Shown piece after piece: positions 23,397 to 34,464 of a DNA stretch of 64,000 nt. Numbering within the stretch: the stretch's first letter is position 1; each line of letters begins with the position of its first letter. The notes under the pieces were generated by a model. The model was not told the origin of the DNA and ran no database searches. It was given only the letters and a program-made list of their open reading frames with translations. The stretch covers positions 43,819,524 through 43,883,523 of the forward strand of contig NC_080670.1 in the NCBI RefSeq assembly GCF_030247195.1, in the 5' to 3' direction. The position numbers and the translations under genes were made by a program. The DNA comes from Topomyia yanbarensis (taxonomy: Eukaryota; Arthropoda; Insecta; Diptera; Culicidae).

Positions 23397-24341
23397 TGTA
23401 TGAAATCAATTATTAAAAGTTGCTACAAACATCTGACAAATATTTGGAAATCTAGAAAGGCATATTGAATACTGTCAAATTCGAAAAAAAACACGTGAGA
23501 GCAAAAATATCCACCTTTTTACGAAAATTTTACATTTCGCAAAATTCAACATGCTTCCATTTCAAAAGTTCTCAATGGATTTCTATCAACAATAGCTGTA
23601 AGTATCTTCTTTCAGACAAAAAAAGTTCAAGCTAAACAGACGAAAATTGTCAGAGTTCTGATCAATTTACCTACTTGAAGAAAATCTCCAAAATTAGCGC
23701 TTTTTGGTATTACAGCAGACACGACAAAAACTTCGAAAAATCTATTAAAAATAAATGTTTTTTTATAGACTTCGATGCTCTGAATATAAATTAAATGTCA
23801 TAAAATAGTTTTATGATCACATTTTAACATAACCTAAAAATATTTCATTTTGTAATAGTTACACTATAAACAAAAAAAATAGCTCAAGAGCTGGAAAGAG
23901 ACAGCGGATTCTCTTAGATTTTGACATACTCAATTTGAATATGAAGTCGTAATTTTGTTACTTTTGGTCTACTTACATATTATATTATATTTTCAATGTT
24001 TTGATTTTTTTGGCTTGGAAAAAATGGCCGCCTAGCAGGAGCTTGGTGTAACTATTATAAAATAAACCAATTTTAGGTTATATTACAATGTGATCATAAA
24101 ACTATTTTATGACATTTTAATTTATATTCAGCATCGAAGTCTTTAAAAGAGTATTTATTTTAATAGATGTTCTGATTTTTTGTTGTGTCTGCAGTAATAC
24201 AAAAAGTGTTAATTTTAAAGATTTTCTTCAATAAGGTAAATTTATCAGAACTCTGACAATTTTCATCGGTTTATTTTTTTTGTCTGAAAGAAGACGCTTA
24301 CAGCTATAAATATAGCTACTGTTGAACGAAATCCATTGAGA

Positions 24342-27039
24342 TACATTCCAGCGTTAGGGGACAACGTTTGAACGCATCATGCAACTGTTAACAGCTCGTC
24401 GTTTGAAAAATCTTACGATGCACGCTCAAAAAACTTAATTGAATACTTTAAAAGACCTAACACAACGTTAATGTTATGGGTTTGATGTTTTGCAGGTTGT
24501 CCTTTCATTATGAGAGGTGAAAATGTTGCGTTTGGGGAAAACAGCGCAAAAAATTGATTTTCCAACCTACACTTGTATTTATCAAAAAACCTGCTCTGTC
24601 TCAAGCTTTAGAGCATCTATTTGGTCTAGAAATTTGATCATCGATAGTCACAGAACAATACTGTATACTTAGATTTTCGAGTTTTTAGGAAATTTTTTTC
24701 ACGACCGCTGCGAACACTGCGTTAGGGGACAACACCAAAAAGAACACAAACGGTCGCATATGAAGTGTTGTCCCCTAACGCGACTGAAGAATTTGTTGAA
24801 GCTCAAACAAATCGAAGTATATCACCTTTGAACCTGTAAATAACTCAAAATAAAGATTTGAAACGCCAAACCAGATGTATTTCTAGTTTCACCTTCATGT
24901 GTTTTATTAAGAAATCAAATTAATATGAAATGAGAACAGGACACACCGCATACCACAGAGTGGCGCGGTATAGAAGAGATTGTAGACCACAATCGCCATT
25001 TTCTAATGGATCGAAAAAGGTGGTTTCAAGTAGTTTTGGTAAGTTTAATATATTATTGACATCAGTGGCGGATCCAGAGGGAGAGTCTTGGGGGTCTGGA
25101 CCCCCCCCCCGAAAATTTTTAACATCTTGAGAATTTTTAAAAAAGTTTTTTTTAAATTCATTCTAAGTTCACAATCTTTGCAAACCAGATTCGATTACCA
25201 AAACTGAGTTTAATTAAATGATGGTATTATATATTACATATTGTACAATGAACATTTTAAAGTCGAAATTTTGGACCCCCTCCGAAATTTTTTTCTGGAT
25301 CCGCTCCTGATTGGCATAGGAAAATATATGAAATAAAATTAACTGTTTCTTAGGTTTCTTTTTATTTTGTTCACCAACTAAGTTTTTTTATGTAAGTTTG
25401 GTGCACTGACTTTGTTTTTTGACCTTATAAAATTTTGAAAATAAAATTGACTGGTGATTAGGGCAGATAAAATACGTCATAGGGTTGTTCAATATTTATT
25501 TTCTTGTTACGTTACAAATACACAAATGTGACTCTGAAGCAATTCAACAAAGGAAAGACTGTCAAACGATTATACTCAGTCGAGCAGTTATTATATTTAC
25601 ATATTGTATATAATGTTGTCGCGAAATACGAGTAAGACGGTTGAAAAAAAAAATCGAAAGAGAATATCGCCCTTCCAGTTCATCCTCTGGCGTTTGCACA
25701 ACTGTTTCTACTCATAGATCTGCAAGACGACACTTATTAGTGATTATTGCGGAAATTAATCAAAATGTAGTCGTTTTTTGGAAAAGAAGGGTAAGATCCA
25801 GCTTTTTGAAAATTTTGCTATATTAGAGTACAAAAAAAATCGTTAAGAAATTTCACACAATTGCGGTCTTATGGCTCAGATGGCTGGCTTGTCATTGAAT
25901 TATCTAAACAATAGAAAACTGGAGAATTTCGTAAAATTGTATCTTTTATTAGCGAATTCTAAGAAATGCGTATCCTCAGGATAACAATTTGAATTTAAAG
26001 TGCTATAAAACATCAAAAAACTGCATTAAACTGCGATGTTTGGTTCATGTTGAAGAAAATCTATCCCGAAAAGACAAACCGGGTTAGTTTCAAGTGGTCA
26101 ATAATTATCCCGCTAATTTGAAAGAATGTGACGACGAGTGAGTGTTATTCCCTATGACCAAATTCTTCCGCGCGCTCTCATGCTTATTTGGTATTCTAAT
26201 GCGTTCCATTTTATATCTTTGAAATCACTTCGAACTCTGTTCTGAAATTGTTGATATATCCTTAGATAGTTTATTTACTGATATATGTAATAAAAAAAAC
26301 TTGATAATTTTTCGATATTATAAGGCCTCCCCCTTAGTGGAACCCACCCCCCTCTCCCCACCCCTGAGACCACCCATGACACTGCATAGCTGCGGTATTG
26401 CTGAAATAGGTTGGTTATATCTTTTATGTCCATATACTGTTCTGTAGGCTCTCAAAGTAACTCTACAGAAGGATTTATCGTTTTGCTACGGAAAACGTTA
26501 GGAGACAACACTTCAGTGCACCCCTCTGAAAGAGCGATTCCAAAGCTTGTTATATACAAATAGCATATTTCTAGAAAGGTATTGATGAGTACTAATAGCT
26601 TCTGAAAAGATTTCTTAGATAGCGTGCTTTGTTTTCGTGAAAAATTGAAAAAACATGATATTTGCGTTAGGGGACAACGCAAAAATGGTCAATTTTTGGC
26701 CCCCTTTTATCCGACGATCAATTCACTTAATAAATCTGCGTCCGAAGTTGAAAGCTTTGTACAATTTGTGAACAATAAAATGGAATTTAAGATTATTCCA
26801 AATAAATTTTATTACAAACCTGTCGGTGTGGTACGGAAAAATCAATTCAATTATTAAAAACGAGTCATAAATGTATTACTGGTTTTCATCGACGACCGTC
26901 ATAAAATTCTTTTAAAAAATTTCTATATATCTATGATTTGGGAGACTTAAACCTATACCAACATATTTCAGAACAACTTTTACTTATATTAGCAGATTTA
27001 TTTTTATGAGGTAAGCGATACAAGTGCGTGGAATGTGTC
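24342..27039. mobile_element. 2.7 kb insertion with repeated GCGTTAGGGGACAAC motif
   Basis: The insertion lies between two copies of TTGAGA (24336-24341 and 27040-27045). The left foldback arm gives the empty site (CCATTGAGAACTTTTGAAAT). The ends are weakly inverted (TACATTCCAGCG against GACACATTCCACGC). The 15-mer GCGTTAGGGGACAAC occurs at 24351 and 24719 on plus, 24767 on minus and 26664 on plus, with a near copy around 26495. A hAT-type MITE is nested at 25063. The rest, including ORFs at 24413-24604 and 25641-25826, shows no recognisable protein. Confidence 0.7.
25063..25309. mobile_element. hAT-type MITE, second copy, 247 bp
   Basis: It has the same ends and interior as 20517-20753. The flanking octamers are ATTGACAT (25055-25062) and ATTGGCAT (25310-25317), a TSD with one mismatch. 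Confidence 0.9.
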
Positions 27040-27446
27040 TTGAGAACCTTTGAAATGGCAGCATTTTAAATTTTGCAAAATGTCAAATTTTCCTTAAAAA
27101 AGTAGAACATTTTTGTTTACGCGTGTTTTTTTTCGAATTTGACAATATTCAATATGTCTTTCCAGTTTTCCAAATTTTTGTCAGATGCTTGTAGCAACTT
27201 TTAATAAAGGATTTGATACAGTTTGTAAATCCGAAAAATTTTGAAAAAAAAATTCGGCGCTGGCTAGTAAAAAAAAACAAATTAATGGCAAAATTTCAAA
27301 AACAGGGCCGCGGCGAAAAAAACTATGGTCATTTTTGAACTCAGCGCACCTGATTTACCCTAAAAACTACTATCACAACCTTGCACCAAAATGACTGTCG
27401 ACAAGTGTATCTGCCCATCCTTTTTTTCGCTTTCGTCTCACTGTGC

Positions 27447-28056
27447 CAGAGATGCCAGGTACTTTTTTCAAATGTCTGCAATAATAATTTTAAAAGTCTG
27501 GAAAGAACAAAAAATGTCAAGAAAGCCAGTGTAACCAAAAGCTTTATACTCAAAAATCTGCAAATATCTGCAACCAAACTAAAAAATCTGCAAATATCTG
27601 CAACCAAACTAAAAAATCTGCAAATATCTGCGTCATCGAAAAAATCTGCAGCTTAAATGAAAAGTCTGCGAATTTGCAGACTTGTCTGCAAATTTGGCAT
27701 CTCTGATGAATGCGTGTGTCAGTGGTGAAAGTTTCGTCTCGCTGCACAGTGACTGTGCAGCGAGACGAAACTTTCACCACTGACACACGCATTCATCAGA
27801 GATGCCAGATTTGCAGACAAGTCTGCAAAATCGCAGACTTTTAATTTAAGCTGCAGGTTTTTTCGATGACGCAGATATTTGCAGATTTTTTAGTTTGGTT
27901 GCAGAAATTTGCAGATTTTTTAGTTTGGTTGCAGATATTTACAGATTTTTGAATATAAAGGCTTTTGGTTACACTAGCTTTCCTGGCATTTTTCGTTCTT
28001 CCCAGATTTTTAAAATTATTACTGCAGACAATTGAAAAAAGAACCTGGCATCTCTG
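27447..28056. repeat. Palindrome of two inverted MITE copies
   Basis: Two 260-bp copies of one MITE (27447-27706 and 27797-28056) face each other across about 90 bases that are themselves a perfect palindrome (centre GCACAGTGACTGTGC). The internal flank includes the right-hand copy's TSD and its inverted image, so the left half is an inverted duplication of the right half. A 0.6 kb hairpin would form in single-stranded DNA or RNA. Confidence 0.88.
27797..28056. mobile_element. hAT-type MITE (CAGAGATGCCAG), 260 bp
   Basis: The ends CAGAGATGCCAG and CTGGCATCTCTG flank tandem ATATTTGCAGATTTTTTAGT-like units. GCATTCAT on both sides (27789-27796 and 28057-28064) is a perfect 8-bp TSD. A more distant relative lies at 57534-57788. 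Confidence 0.9.
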
Positions 28057-28064
28057 GCATTCAT

Positions 28065-28965
28065 TCAAAACATTTCAAAGCCGAATGTATGTAGGTCCGT
28101 AAACTACCGCGATTGGGCCCATATTATTGGCGATTTGCGGCAAAACCAAAATTAGTCATGCGACACCTATGATTCAGCTCATGAACTGGCAAAGTGATAC
28201 AATTTGCTTTTTTTCACCCGTAAGTGAGTCGTAGCTTACAACAAAATCTTCATTATCTTCTCGAAAAAAGCTAACCACTGCCAAAATATGAATGAAACGA
28301 GTAAGAAATTTAGTTTTATTTGCAATTATTCTGAAAGTACAGCCATTTGCAACTATTTGACTCATACATTTCTTCGAAATGTAATCGGGGTATTATTGTT
28401 GTTATAAAAAATCGTTCCATAAATAAAGTTCCAACTCGAAACCGAGACCCAATCAGCACCAATGTCAAACTCCTTTATATTTTGAACTACGTAGGAGATT
28501 CAGTGAAGACTATCGGAGAGAAGAATCGACTGTGCATGATACAAAGCTGACACTTTCCTATTAGCCGGATATACTCTTTCCTCGCGTGATCTGGAGAGTT
28601 TCATGAATTTACACCATCTCATGAAGGTTTAGCTTAACTTAGGACGAACGGGAAATGCTGTTGCGGCGGCTACGGTGCTCAACAAATTACATTTCGAAAC
28701 AGCGCGCATATAGCTCTGCGAATAATATTAGAAACCACTATGTTTTACACTCTTTTCGCAAGATGTTTACTCATCATATGATAAAATGATGATTTTCCTC
28801 CATTTTCATAAACAATTATCAACAAATTGATCGGTAATTTGGTGTTTAAAAGTCATTTTTTACCAATGTTTACAGAAAATATATGCACTATGACAGAACA
28901 GAATAAAATCAGCAACACTTTCCTTCCAGCGCTATCTGCGAGCGGTTTCAACGTAGAATCGCCAA
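28065..28965. other. Intergenic, no gene seen
   Basis: No supported gene. The open frame that starts at 28827 runs into the TIR element beginning at 28966 and is not a real gene. Confidence 0.4.
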
Positions 28966-29551
28966 TTGGCTCGAATCAAAACTCGTCGAAATGTCAATTG
29001 ACGATAGGTTCATCCGGAGTGTTCATTTGTGTTTACATTTTGCTAGCGTTGCCAATTTTATTTTGTGTCCAGCATCCAATGTGGCTACGCCACATCGCTT
29101 TTGTGCGTGCTGTCCGACTTCGCTAGCGCTCAGTCGGACTTAAACTAGGGATAGCCCCTATGTTTGAGTAAGCCGGGCAAACGAGTGGATCACAGGTTCG
29201 CTTGCTTCCGACGGCGGGTCGGTGGCCACCTCGCCCGGCGGATCTTCAGCGGCTTTGCGCCGCTTCGGTTTCTAGGCCTCGGTTATGCGGCTAAGCCGCA
29301 TCGAAATGGTACCCCTTAAACAATCTAACTTGAATCGGTTGTGTCACCAGAGCTGGAATACGGATTAGAACCAGCCAGCATTCCGGCTGAGTTAAACTGG
29401 GAAGTTTAGTAAAATTTAATCTGGAAAATAATTTTTTTTTGGCAACGCTTCAGCACCCCGTTGATTTCACCACCTGGGCGCCAGGTTGACGATATGAAAT
29501 GAACTTTGTTTACTTTCGACAAGTTTTGATTCGAGCCAACAACATCCAGCC
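28966..29551. mobile_element. TTGGCTCGAATC TIR family, copy A
   Basis: The left end TTGGCTCGAATCAAAACTCG and the right end (the same sequence inverted, 29513-29539) delimit the copy. The outer right flank GGCTGGATGTTG is shared with copies B and C at 49.45 and 50.13 kb. The interior holds hairpin-forming blocks such as GCCACCTCGCCCGGCGGATC, GGCTTTGCGCCGC and TGCGGCTAAGCCGCA, and the block CTAGGGATAGCCCCTA. There is no protein. The class is unknown. Confidence 0.72.
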
Positions 29552-30977
29552 ACCGCGATTAGTAGTGGTCTTATTTGAAGATTTACCCTCGAGCTGAGTC
29601 GTTTAGTGCGAAAACAAAAGTCAAATATGCGGACCTCAGCAGAAATCTTCAAAGTTGAACAATTTATTTTTAAAGGACGGTAAAAACTGAGGTTTGGTAA
29701 TTCTGAAATGGCCATTCTATGAAAATAGATTACCCTGACCCAATCTGTGATTGTCCTGTTTAAAATTGTTGCTAACTATTCAACGATTAATCTTTCGCCC
29801 AGTAGTATTCCCCGGACAAACCTTTACCAAATTACCCCTTTGAAACGGTGAAGCACTCCAACAATTTTCATTTCTCCATTTACTGCAGTGCTCCGAAGGC
29901 CGCGGTATCTATGTGGTGCAGGCAATTTTCTCAACGTGATCACACCTCACCAATACCGACATAAAAGAGCAAACCATGTTAATCAAAAGCTAACGGTCTT
30001 ATAATCCTTTCTCTTTTAAAACCCTCCAAGGGCCGCCACGGGATCCGCCACAGCTCGTCGACCCATTCTGCAGTGTTTGTTGCTTGACTGTTTCACTTCC
30101 GAGCAAAATCGCAACAATGAAAATGTCATTAGTGGTAAAACCGATGGGACAGGGAAACTGCGGACAGGGTGGTTGCGCGATGCACTGCGAGAAACGCGAC
30201 CTGATTTTCATCACTGGCAATCGGAGCACTTTGTTTGGTGATGAGGGGATGTAGGATTTTCCCGCGCCGTTCGGTTTAGTTGGAAGCAAATACGCTTCCC
30301 GGAAAAGCCAAACAAAGGAAAAGCGACAAGCTAACGGTTCTTCTGTTGCCGACAGTGCGCCGCGGAACAACGATACCGGTGAGGATGGCGCGTCGAAGAA
30401 AATGGCTTTTGTTCTCGCTTTGGCGTACCGCGTCGATGGAGATATAGTAAAACCGCGTGGGGCTTCCATATAGTGCCAGAAACAAACCGATCCCCGGAGA
30501 GCGCTTCATGGACAAAACGGTACCGTTATATGGACGTGTATAGACAGGGTGTGGGCGAGATAAGGCGTGGTGCTTTACGTGAATTTGATTAGTATCCTTT
30601 ATCGTGCTAGCCCGATGATGGGATATTTGTTCAGGCGCTGCAGGAGCAAGTTGCCATTTGGGAATAAAAGGAGTGTTTTGAAATGTCGTTGCATGGGAGT
30701 ACAAATTTATAAACACGACTGAACAGTATGCTACAATGGTTATTTTCTGAATATGTGACGCTGCAATTTGAACTTATTTAGTCGACGAACTCGAAGTAAT
30801 TCTATTGACAGTAAATATAACAGAAATTTTTGCATTGGATAAATTAGCTTATAGCATTTTTGTTTTTACGTGGTGCTACACCGGTCGGTGTAGTGCAAAA
30901 AGGGGTTATACCTAAGGTTGAATGAGTCCAGAGCCGACTACACCGGTGTAGTGCAAACTCAAAAACGAAAAACGAGC
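29552..30977. other. Unassigned, relatively GC-rich near 30.0-30.7 kb
   Basis: Two overlapping minus-strand open frames (30469-29999, 156 aa; 30716-30276, 146 aa) are longer than most chance frames here, but neither shows a domain, and they overlap in different frames. The segment could be single-copy host DNA. Near 30875 and 30940 the block CTACACCGG...GTAGTGCAAA occurs twice. No gene is claimed. Confidence 0.35.
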
Positions 30978-31847
30978 CTAGTTAGCTTCCAATGAAGCGC
31001 CTCCCCAGGGCTTGATTACAGCTGTGGCATCCTTCAGCCACTTAGCTGTATCTTTGTCTACACAGGCGATTTCGGGATACCCTTGCTTGTAGGTGCACTT
31101 CCTAAACTTGGGTCTCGTATTGCTTGAGCTCTGCTCCATGACGCTATCGATCAGCGCGCATCGAGTAGCATTCAGTTGTTCATGGCCGAGGGTATTTGCA
31201 GGGTACCCAACCGGAATGATGGCCATCGTGTACGACTTGGCCATTTCGTTGACAGTTGGGCGCTGCTCAGTTTTCAGTGTCTGTCCAGGATCCTGATTCT
31301 TGATCTTTTTCGGTTGCAGTTCCTTCCTGCACCGACTGTTGTTCGGCGACTTCGTGTCCGTCGAACGCTGTCGCTTAGATGGTGCCTTCCCTATTAGGAT
31401 TTTTGCCAATTCTAGCGCTTCAGTGTGTTTGTGGCCGTTTCTCAGCAGCCACCTATAGCGTTTCTTCGCCGCTCCGCTTAAGTGATGAGTTCTTCCTGTT
31501 CCGCTTGTTTTGTTCTCGAAGACCTTCAATTCACCGGTTGCTCCGCCGGACTGGTCTGTCTCCTCCTTGGCAACTGTCCGATCCTCGTCTCTATCTGGAG
31601 AGTTGAGAATAGACGAAGTGCAGGACACAACATCCTCCAACGAACCACTTTTCAACAGCTCTCCAAGTTTGCTTTCCGCGCAATCCTTCTCCTCTTCCAC
31701 CTCCATCGCCGCAATCTCTTTCAAACTCATGTTTACAGTGTTCTTAGTGTTTTCCGTTTTGTTCCCACGAATAGCTAGGGAAAGAAAGTCAACTCTGTCA
31801 GCGCCCCGCTTGACAGCCCAAGTAACAATTGAAGTTTTATAGCACAC
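30978..31847 (-). pseudogene. Non-LTR retrotransposon ORF1, C-terminally cut
   Basis: The open frame is 289 aa, but the likely start is the internal methionine MSLKEIAAMEVEEE (31727). An acidic N-terminus is followed by a basic segment (SGAAKKRYRWLLRNGHKHTE) and then a region with LGHEQLNATRCALIDSV and WLKDATAVIKPWGGASLEA. This resembles ORF1 proteins with a DUF4780-type C-terminal domain seen in insect LINEs. The domain is cut short at 30978. Its frame is intact, so it is younger than many neighbours. Function is inferred by family resemblance only. Confidence 0.65.
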
Positions 31848-32380
31848 TACAAGTGCAATCTAAGTTTTATCAGGGGATATAAAACTACCATGAAACCTCA
31901 ATTGTTACTAGGGAGGGTAAGGGCAAAAATACTGTGGGGTGCGCCCTGGTGCCCCACAGGCTCCTTGCACGGCTTGGTATTTTTCATCACTTCGGATCCC
32001 AGTCCTAGTTTTACGTAGAGCTGGGGTTTGAAGTGTTGATGCCCCCTCCCCCCGGCCATTCATCCCTCGGCACGGGTCGCGTCACACCTTGGATTGGGGC
32101 ATAAATTGTACGGTACGGGTTTTGAGGCCCGCCCTTTGACACTCTCTCATTTCGATGCTACAACAGAAGGCTGACAGCAGCCAGCCGACGCCGGTCTAAC
32201 GATTACATGTCCTCGATGGACTCACGTGGAGGCATGAGATAGGAAACTTGTGAGTACTATGTTATCTCACCATTTGACGGCACAGCTGTTATTAGTCGCC
32301 TCTTACGACATGGGAAACAGAAACCCAGTGGGTCAATTCTTCGCTGAAATACTGCGAGAGATTTCAGCCACCCCCGGATA
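30978..32380 (-). mobile_element. 5' part of a LINE (leader plus ORF1), 3'-truncated
   Basis: Minus-strand order is a GC-richer leader (about 32380-31850, with CCCATGTCGTAAGAGGCGAC) and then ORF1, which breaks off at about 30980. Loss of the 3' half is unusual for a LINE, since incomplete reverse transcription normally removes the 5' part. A later deletion or insertion probably removed the rest. Its 5' boundary abuts the I-element 3' fragment. Confidence 0.6.
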
Positions 32381-32583
32381 CCACACGGCAGGAGTTCCTC
32401 CAGACAATTTCGTTGTACGGCTCAGATGCCGATCGGCAACACACCGCGTTGTGCGTGTGATGTTTGTGTTGTAGGTTGCGTGTTTGTTGGCTCATTCGAT
32501 TGAGATGTTTCGTGTCAGCTTGAAGTCGCATCAAACCCTGGTTGGTGTACGGTACAGGCGGAAGAAGGCACTTCTGAGAATGA

Positions 32584-33099
32584 GCTTGTACGACCACCCC
32601 TGGCTGCTACTCCGTTATTAATCTGGACTAGCTGAAACTGCACAGGGAATAAGATAGATAATTATGCTTGGGAGTAGCGAAACATCTTTCAATGTGCAAC
32701 TCCTGATAATCCTAAAGTGTTTATTGATCAATATCGGCGTTGGCCAGGCCCGAACGTAAATTTCGGAAGGAAAGGGAAGGAATGGTTAGGCCGTATATAT
32801 TACTGCGCACTCCACAAGTATCACGGGAGGAGGATATTTGTCAGTAAGTATAGAAGTTGGATTCTACTTCTTCTTTACCGACTACAGAGAAGTGACTCCA
32901 CTATCTGGACTAGATATCGATCCATCAACTCATGGACCGGGAACCAACGGCTTTACTTTCCTTCCGAAGGAAGACGTGACCACAGATTTTTCACCTCAGA
33001 AAAGTCTCAACGACCTCGGCTGGAATTGAATCCAGGCCAACTGGAATGAGTGGCGGTCACATTTACAAGTCAACCACCAGCGCCATCAGACGGATGAAA
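32584..33099 (-). mobile_element. tRNA-like SINE with 16-bp TSD
   Basis: GCACTTCTGAGAATGA flanks the insertion exactly (32568-32583 and 33100-33115). The undisturbed sequence in the I element near 63205 gives the empty site. On the minus strand, close to the 5' end, TGGCGCTGGTGG resembles a polymerase III A box, and GGATTCAATTCC about 50 nt downstream resembles a B box. Such SINEs are transcribed by polymerase III and copied by a partner LINE. No obvious A-tail is left. Confidence 0.78.
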
Positions 33100-33115
33100 G
33101 CACTTCTGAGAATGA

Positions 33116-34055
33116 TAAGAAAAATAATAGGGGCAGTTAAAACTGTATATCGATAGTTTTTATGAAGGTATATACGAGGGACATATAGAAGAGATCGCGG
33201 CTTGCCAGTACATCTCGAACCGGGGCATTTTGTGATCTTCCTCATGTCCGAATGAAATCCAACAGTTGAGATCTGGCAGAACGGTACATGCCCAGACAAT
33301 ATGTTCGATATCGTGATAACCGTTGCCGCAAGCGCAGATACCACTGTTTGAGAGCCCAATACGTCAGAGATGCGAGTCTAACGTGTAGCGATTGGAAATC
33401 AGCCGTGACATTACAAAAATAAAATACCGACCCACATTCCTCAGAACCAAGGATTCGTTGATACCTTCGGGATGATAGAATGTAGCCACCTTTAGCTAAA
33501 GAGTCCGCCTCTTCATTACATGGGATGGAGTAATGTGAAAGGATCCAAACTAAGGTAATCTTGTAGGATCCTACAAACAAAGCACGCAGGAACTCCCATA
33601 ATTTTCCCAGAAACAAATGGAATGCTTTCTAGATTTCGTTGAGCTGAGAGCTTCTATTGAGCTGAGGCTATCCGAAGCAATAAAGTAATGATCGGTGGGC
33701 AAAGTATCAATAATGTAACGGGTTCAAGATATCGCAATGAACAATCGATATGAGAGTTCCCAAAATCGATTTTCCAGCGAAAAGACACCCACCAGCGCTT
33801 TTAGACTCTCCGTATGAGTCGAGTGCATGCAACCCAAAGCAATACGCAAACAACAATATTGGGTTCACTCTAGTTTAATGAAATGTATGTTCGCAGCGGA
33901 GCGGAAACAGAAACTCCCGTACTTCATCACCGACAATATCGTTGTCTCGTATAGCCTGATCAGGTCTCCTGGGTAGGCACTCCAACCATACAAAAATACT
34001 ACTCAAGAATCGTAGGTGTGCACTAGACCTCTCCACATTTTGAAAAAGTTTTGAA
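33116..34055 (-). pseudogene. I-clade RT thumb/RNase H remnant
   Basis: Shifted frames give ILSVMKYGSFCFRSAANIHF and VQYCCLRIALGCMHSTHTES (RT thumb), then ALFVGSYKITLVWILSHYSI with NEEADSLAKGG (end of RNase H, 33616-33480), followed by a C-terminal part that includes YWALKQWYLRL in a shifted frame. The middle of RNase H with its first catalytic residues is largely deleted. Frameshifts are frequent. Confidence 0.8.
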
Positions 34056-34060
34056 ATATA

Positions 34061-34462
34061 CATGGGTCAGCTCAGATTTTTGTTCTACGTGTGAATTTAA
34101 GAAATTTCGCCAAAAATGACTTAATTTGGACATGAAAAGTATATCAAAAACAAGAAAAATTAGTAGTATTTTTTCTTGGTTTTGAAATTCTTTTCAATAT
34201 AAAAATTCAGTTAACAAATTTTATATTACGATTAGAGCTATGTTCACCTGTTAAAACATGTTATGATATGTCTAAGGAACAACATTTGATGATATGTGGG
34301 CATGTAGGGCTTAATAAATCAGAGTTTAAGTGATCTTACCATGGAAACTTATAAAAAACACGATTTTTGATTGGAGACACCCCTAAATCATGTCCAAACT
34401 AAGTCATTTTTGGCGAAACTTCTTAAATTCACACGAAGAACAAAAATCTGGGCTGACCCATG
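34061..34462. mobile_element. TA-flanked MITE with 90-bp TIRs
   Basis: The arms start CATGGGTCAGC and end GCTGACCCATG, and extend inverted through AAATTTCGCCAAAAATGACT. TA lies outside each end. The 402-bp element has no coding capacity. It sits at the 5' break of the I-clade fragment. Confidence 0.88.
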
Positions 34463-34464
34463 TA

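Larger units (their letters stand above)
23093..27407. mobile_element. Long-arm foldback TIR element, TA-flanked
   Basis: The termini CACTGGTCTACAAAATCATT and (reverse complement) CACTTGTCGACAGTCATTTT are flanked by TA. The left arm runs from 23093 to about 23850. The right arm is in two parts, about 24060-24341 and 27046-27407. The arms are inverted copies along their whole length of roughly 650-850 bases each, around a unique centre of about 200 bases. Two later elements are inserted, at 23272-23396 and 24342-27039. There is no coding content. Confidence 0.82.
32390..34055 (-). mobile_element. I-clade LINE 3' fragment carrying a SINE
   Basis: Read on minus, it runs from the RT thumb through RNase H into the 3' region. 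It matches the copy at 62.1-64 kb (for example CAACAAACACG and GATGCGACTTCAAG in the 3' region). The 3' region is split by the insertion 32584-33099. The fragment is 5'-truncated at the MITE beginning at 34061. Confidence 0.82.

Noticed and set aside
24351..26678. GTTAGGGG motifs as telomere-like repeats
   Set aside because: The motif is a dispersed 15-mer, not a tandem TTAGG array, so it does not resemble insect telomeric repeats.
28966..29010. Hammerhead ribozyme near CTCGTCGAAATGTC
   Set aside because: The conserved CTGATGA core and the required three-stem arrangement are absent.
28827..29126. 99-aa plus-strand frame with a hydrophobic segment
   Set aside because: Half of it lies in the TTGGCTCGAATC TIR element, and the hydrophobic run is a translation of repeat sequence shared with the copies at 50-51 kb.
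29999..30716. Two overlapping minus-strand frames of 156 and 146 aa as a possible host gene
   Set aside because: They overlap in different frames, have no recognisable domain and no plausible splice structure that I could defend. They are kept only as unassigned sequence.
32380..32480. CGCCTCTTACGACATGGGAA stretch as an rRNA or tRNA gene
   Set aside because: It lies in the leader of the minus-strand LINE, has no cloverleaf, and no further rRNA sequence surrounds it.
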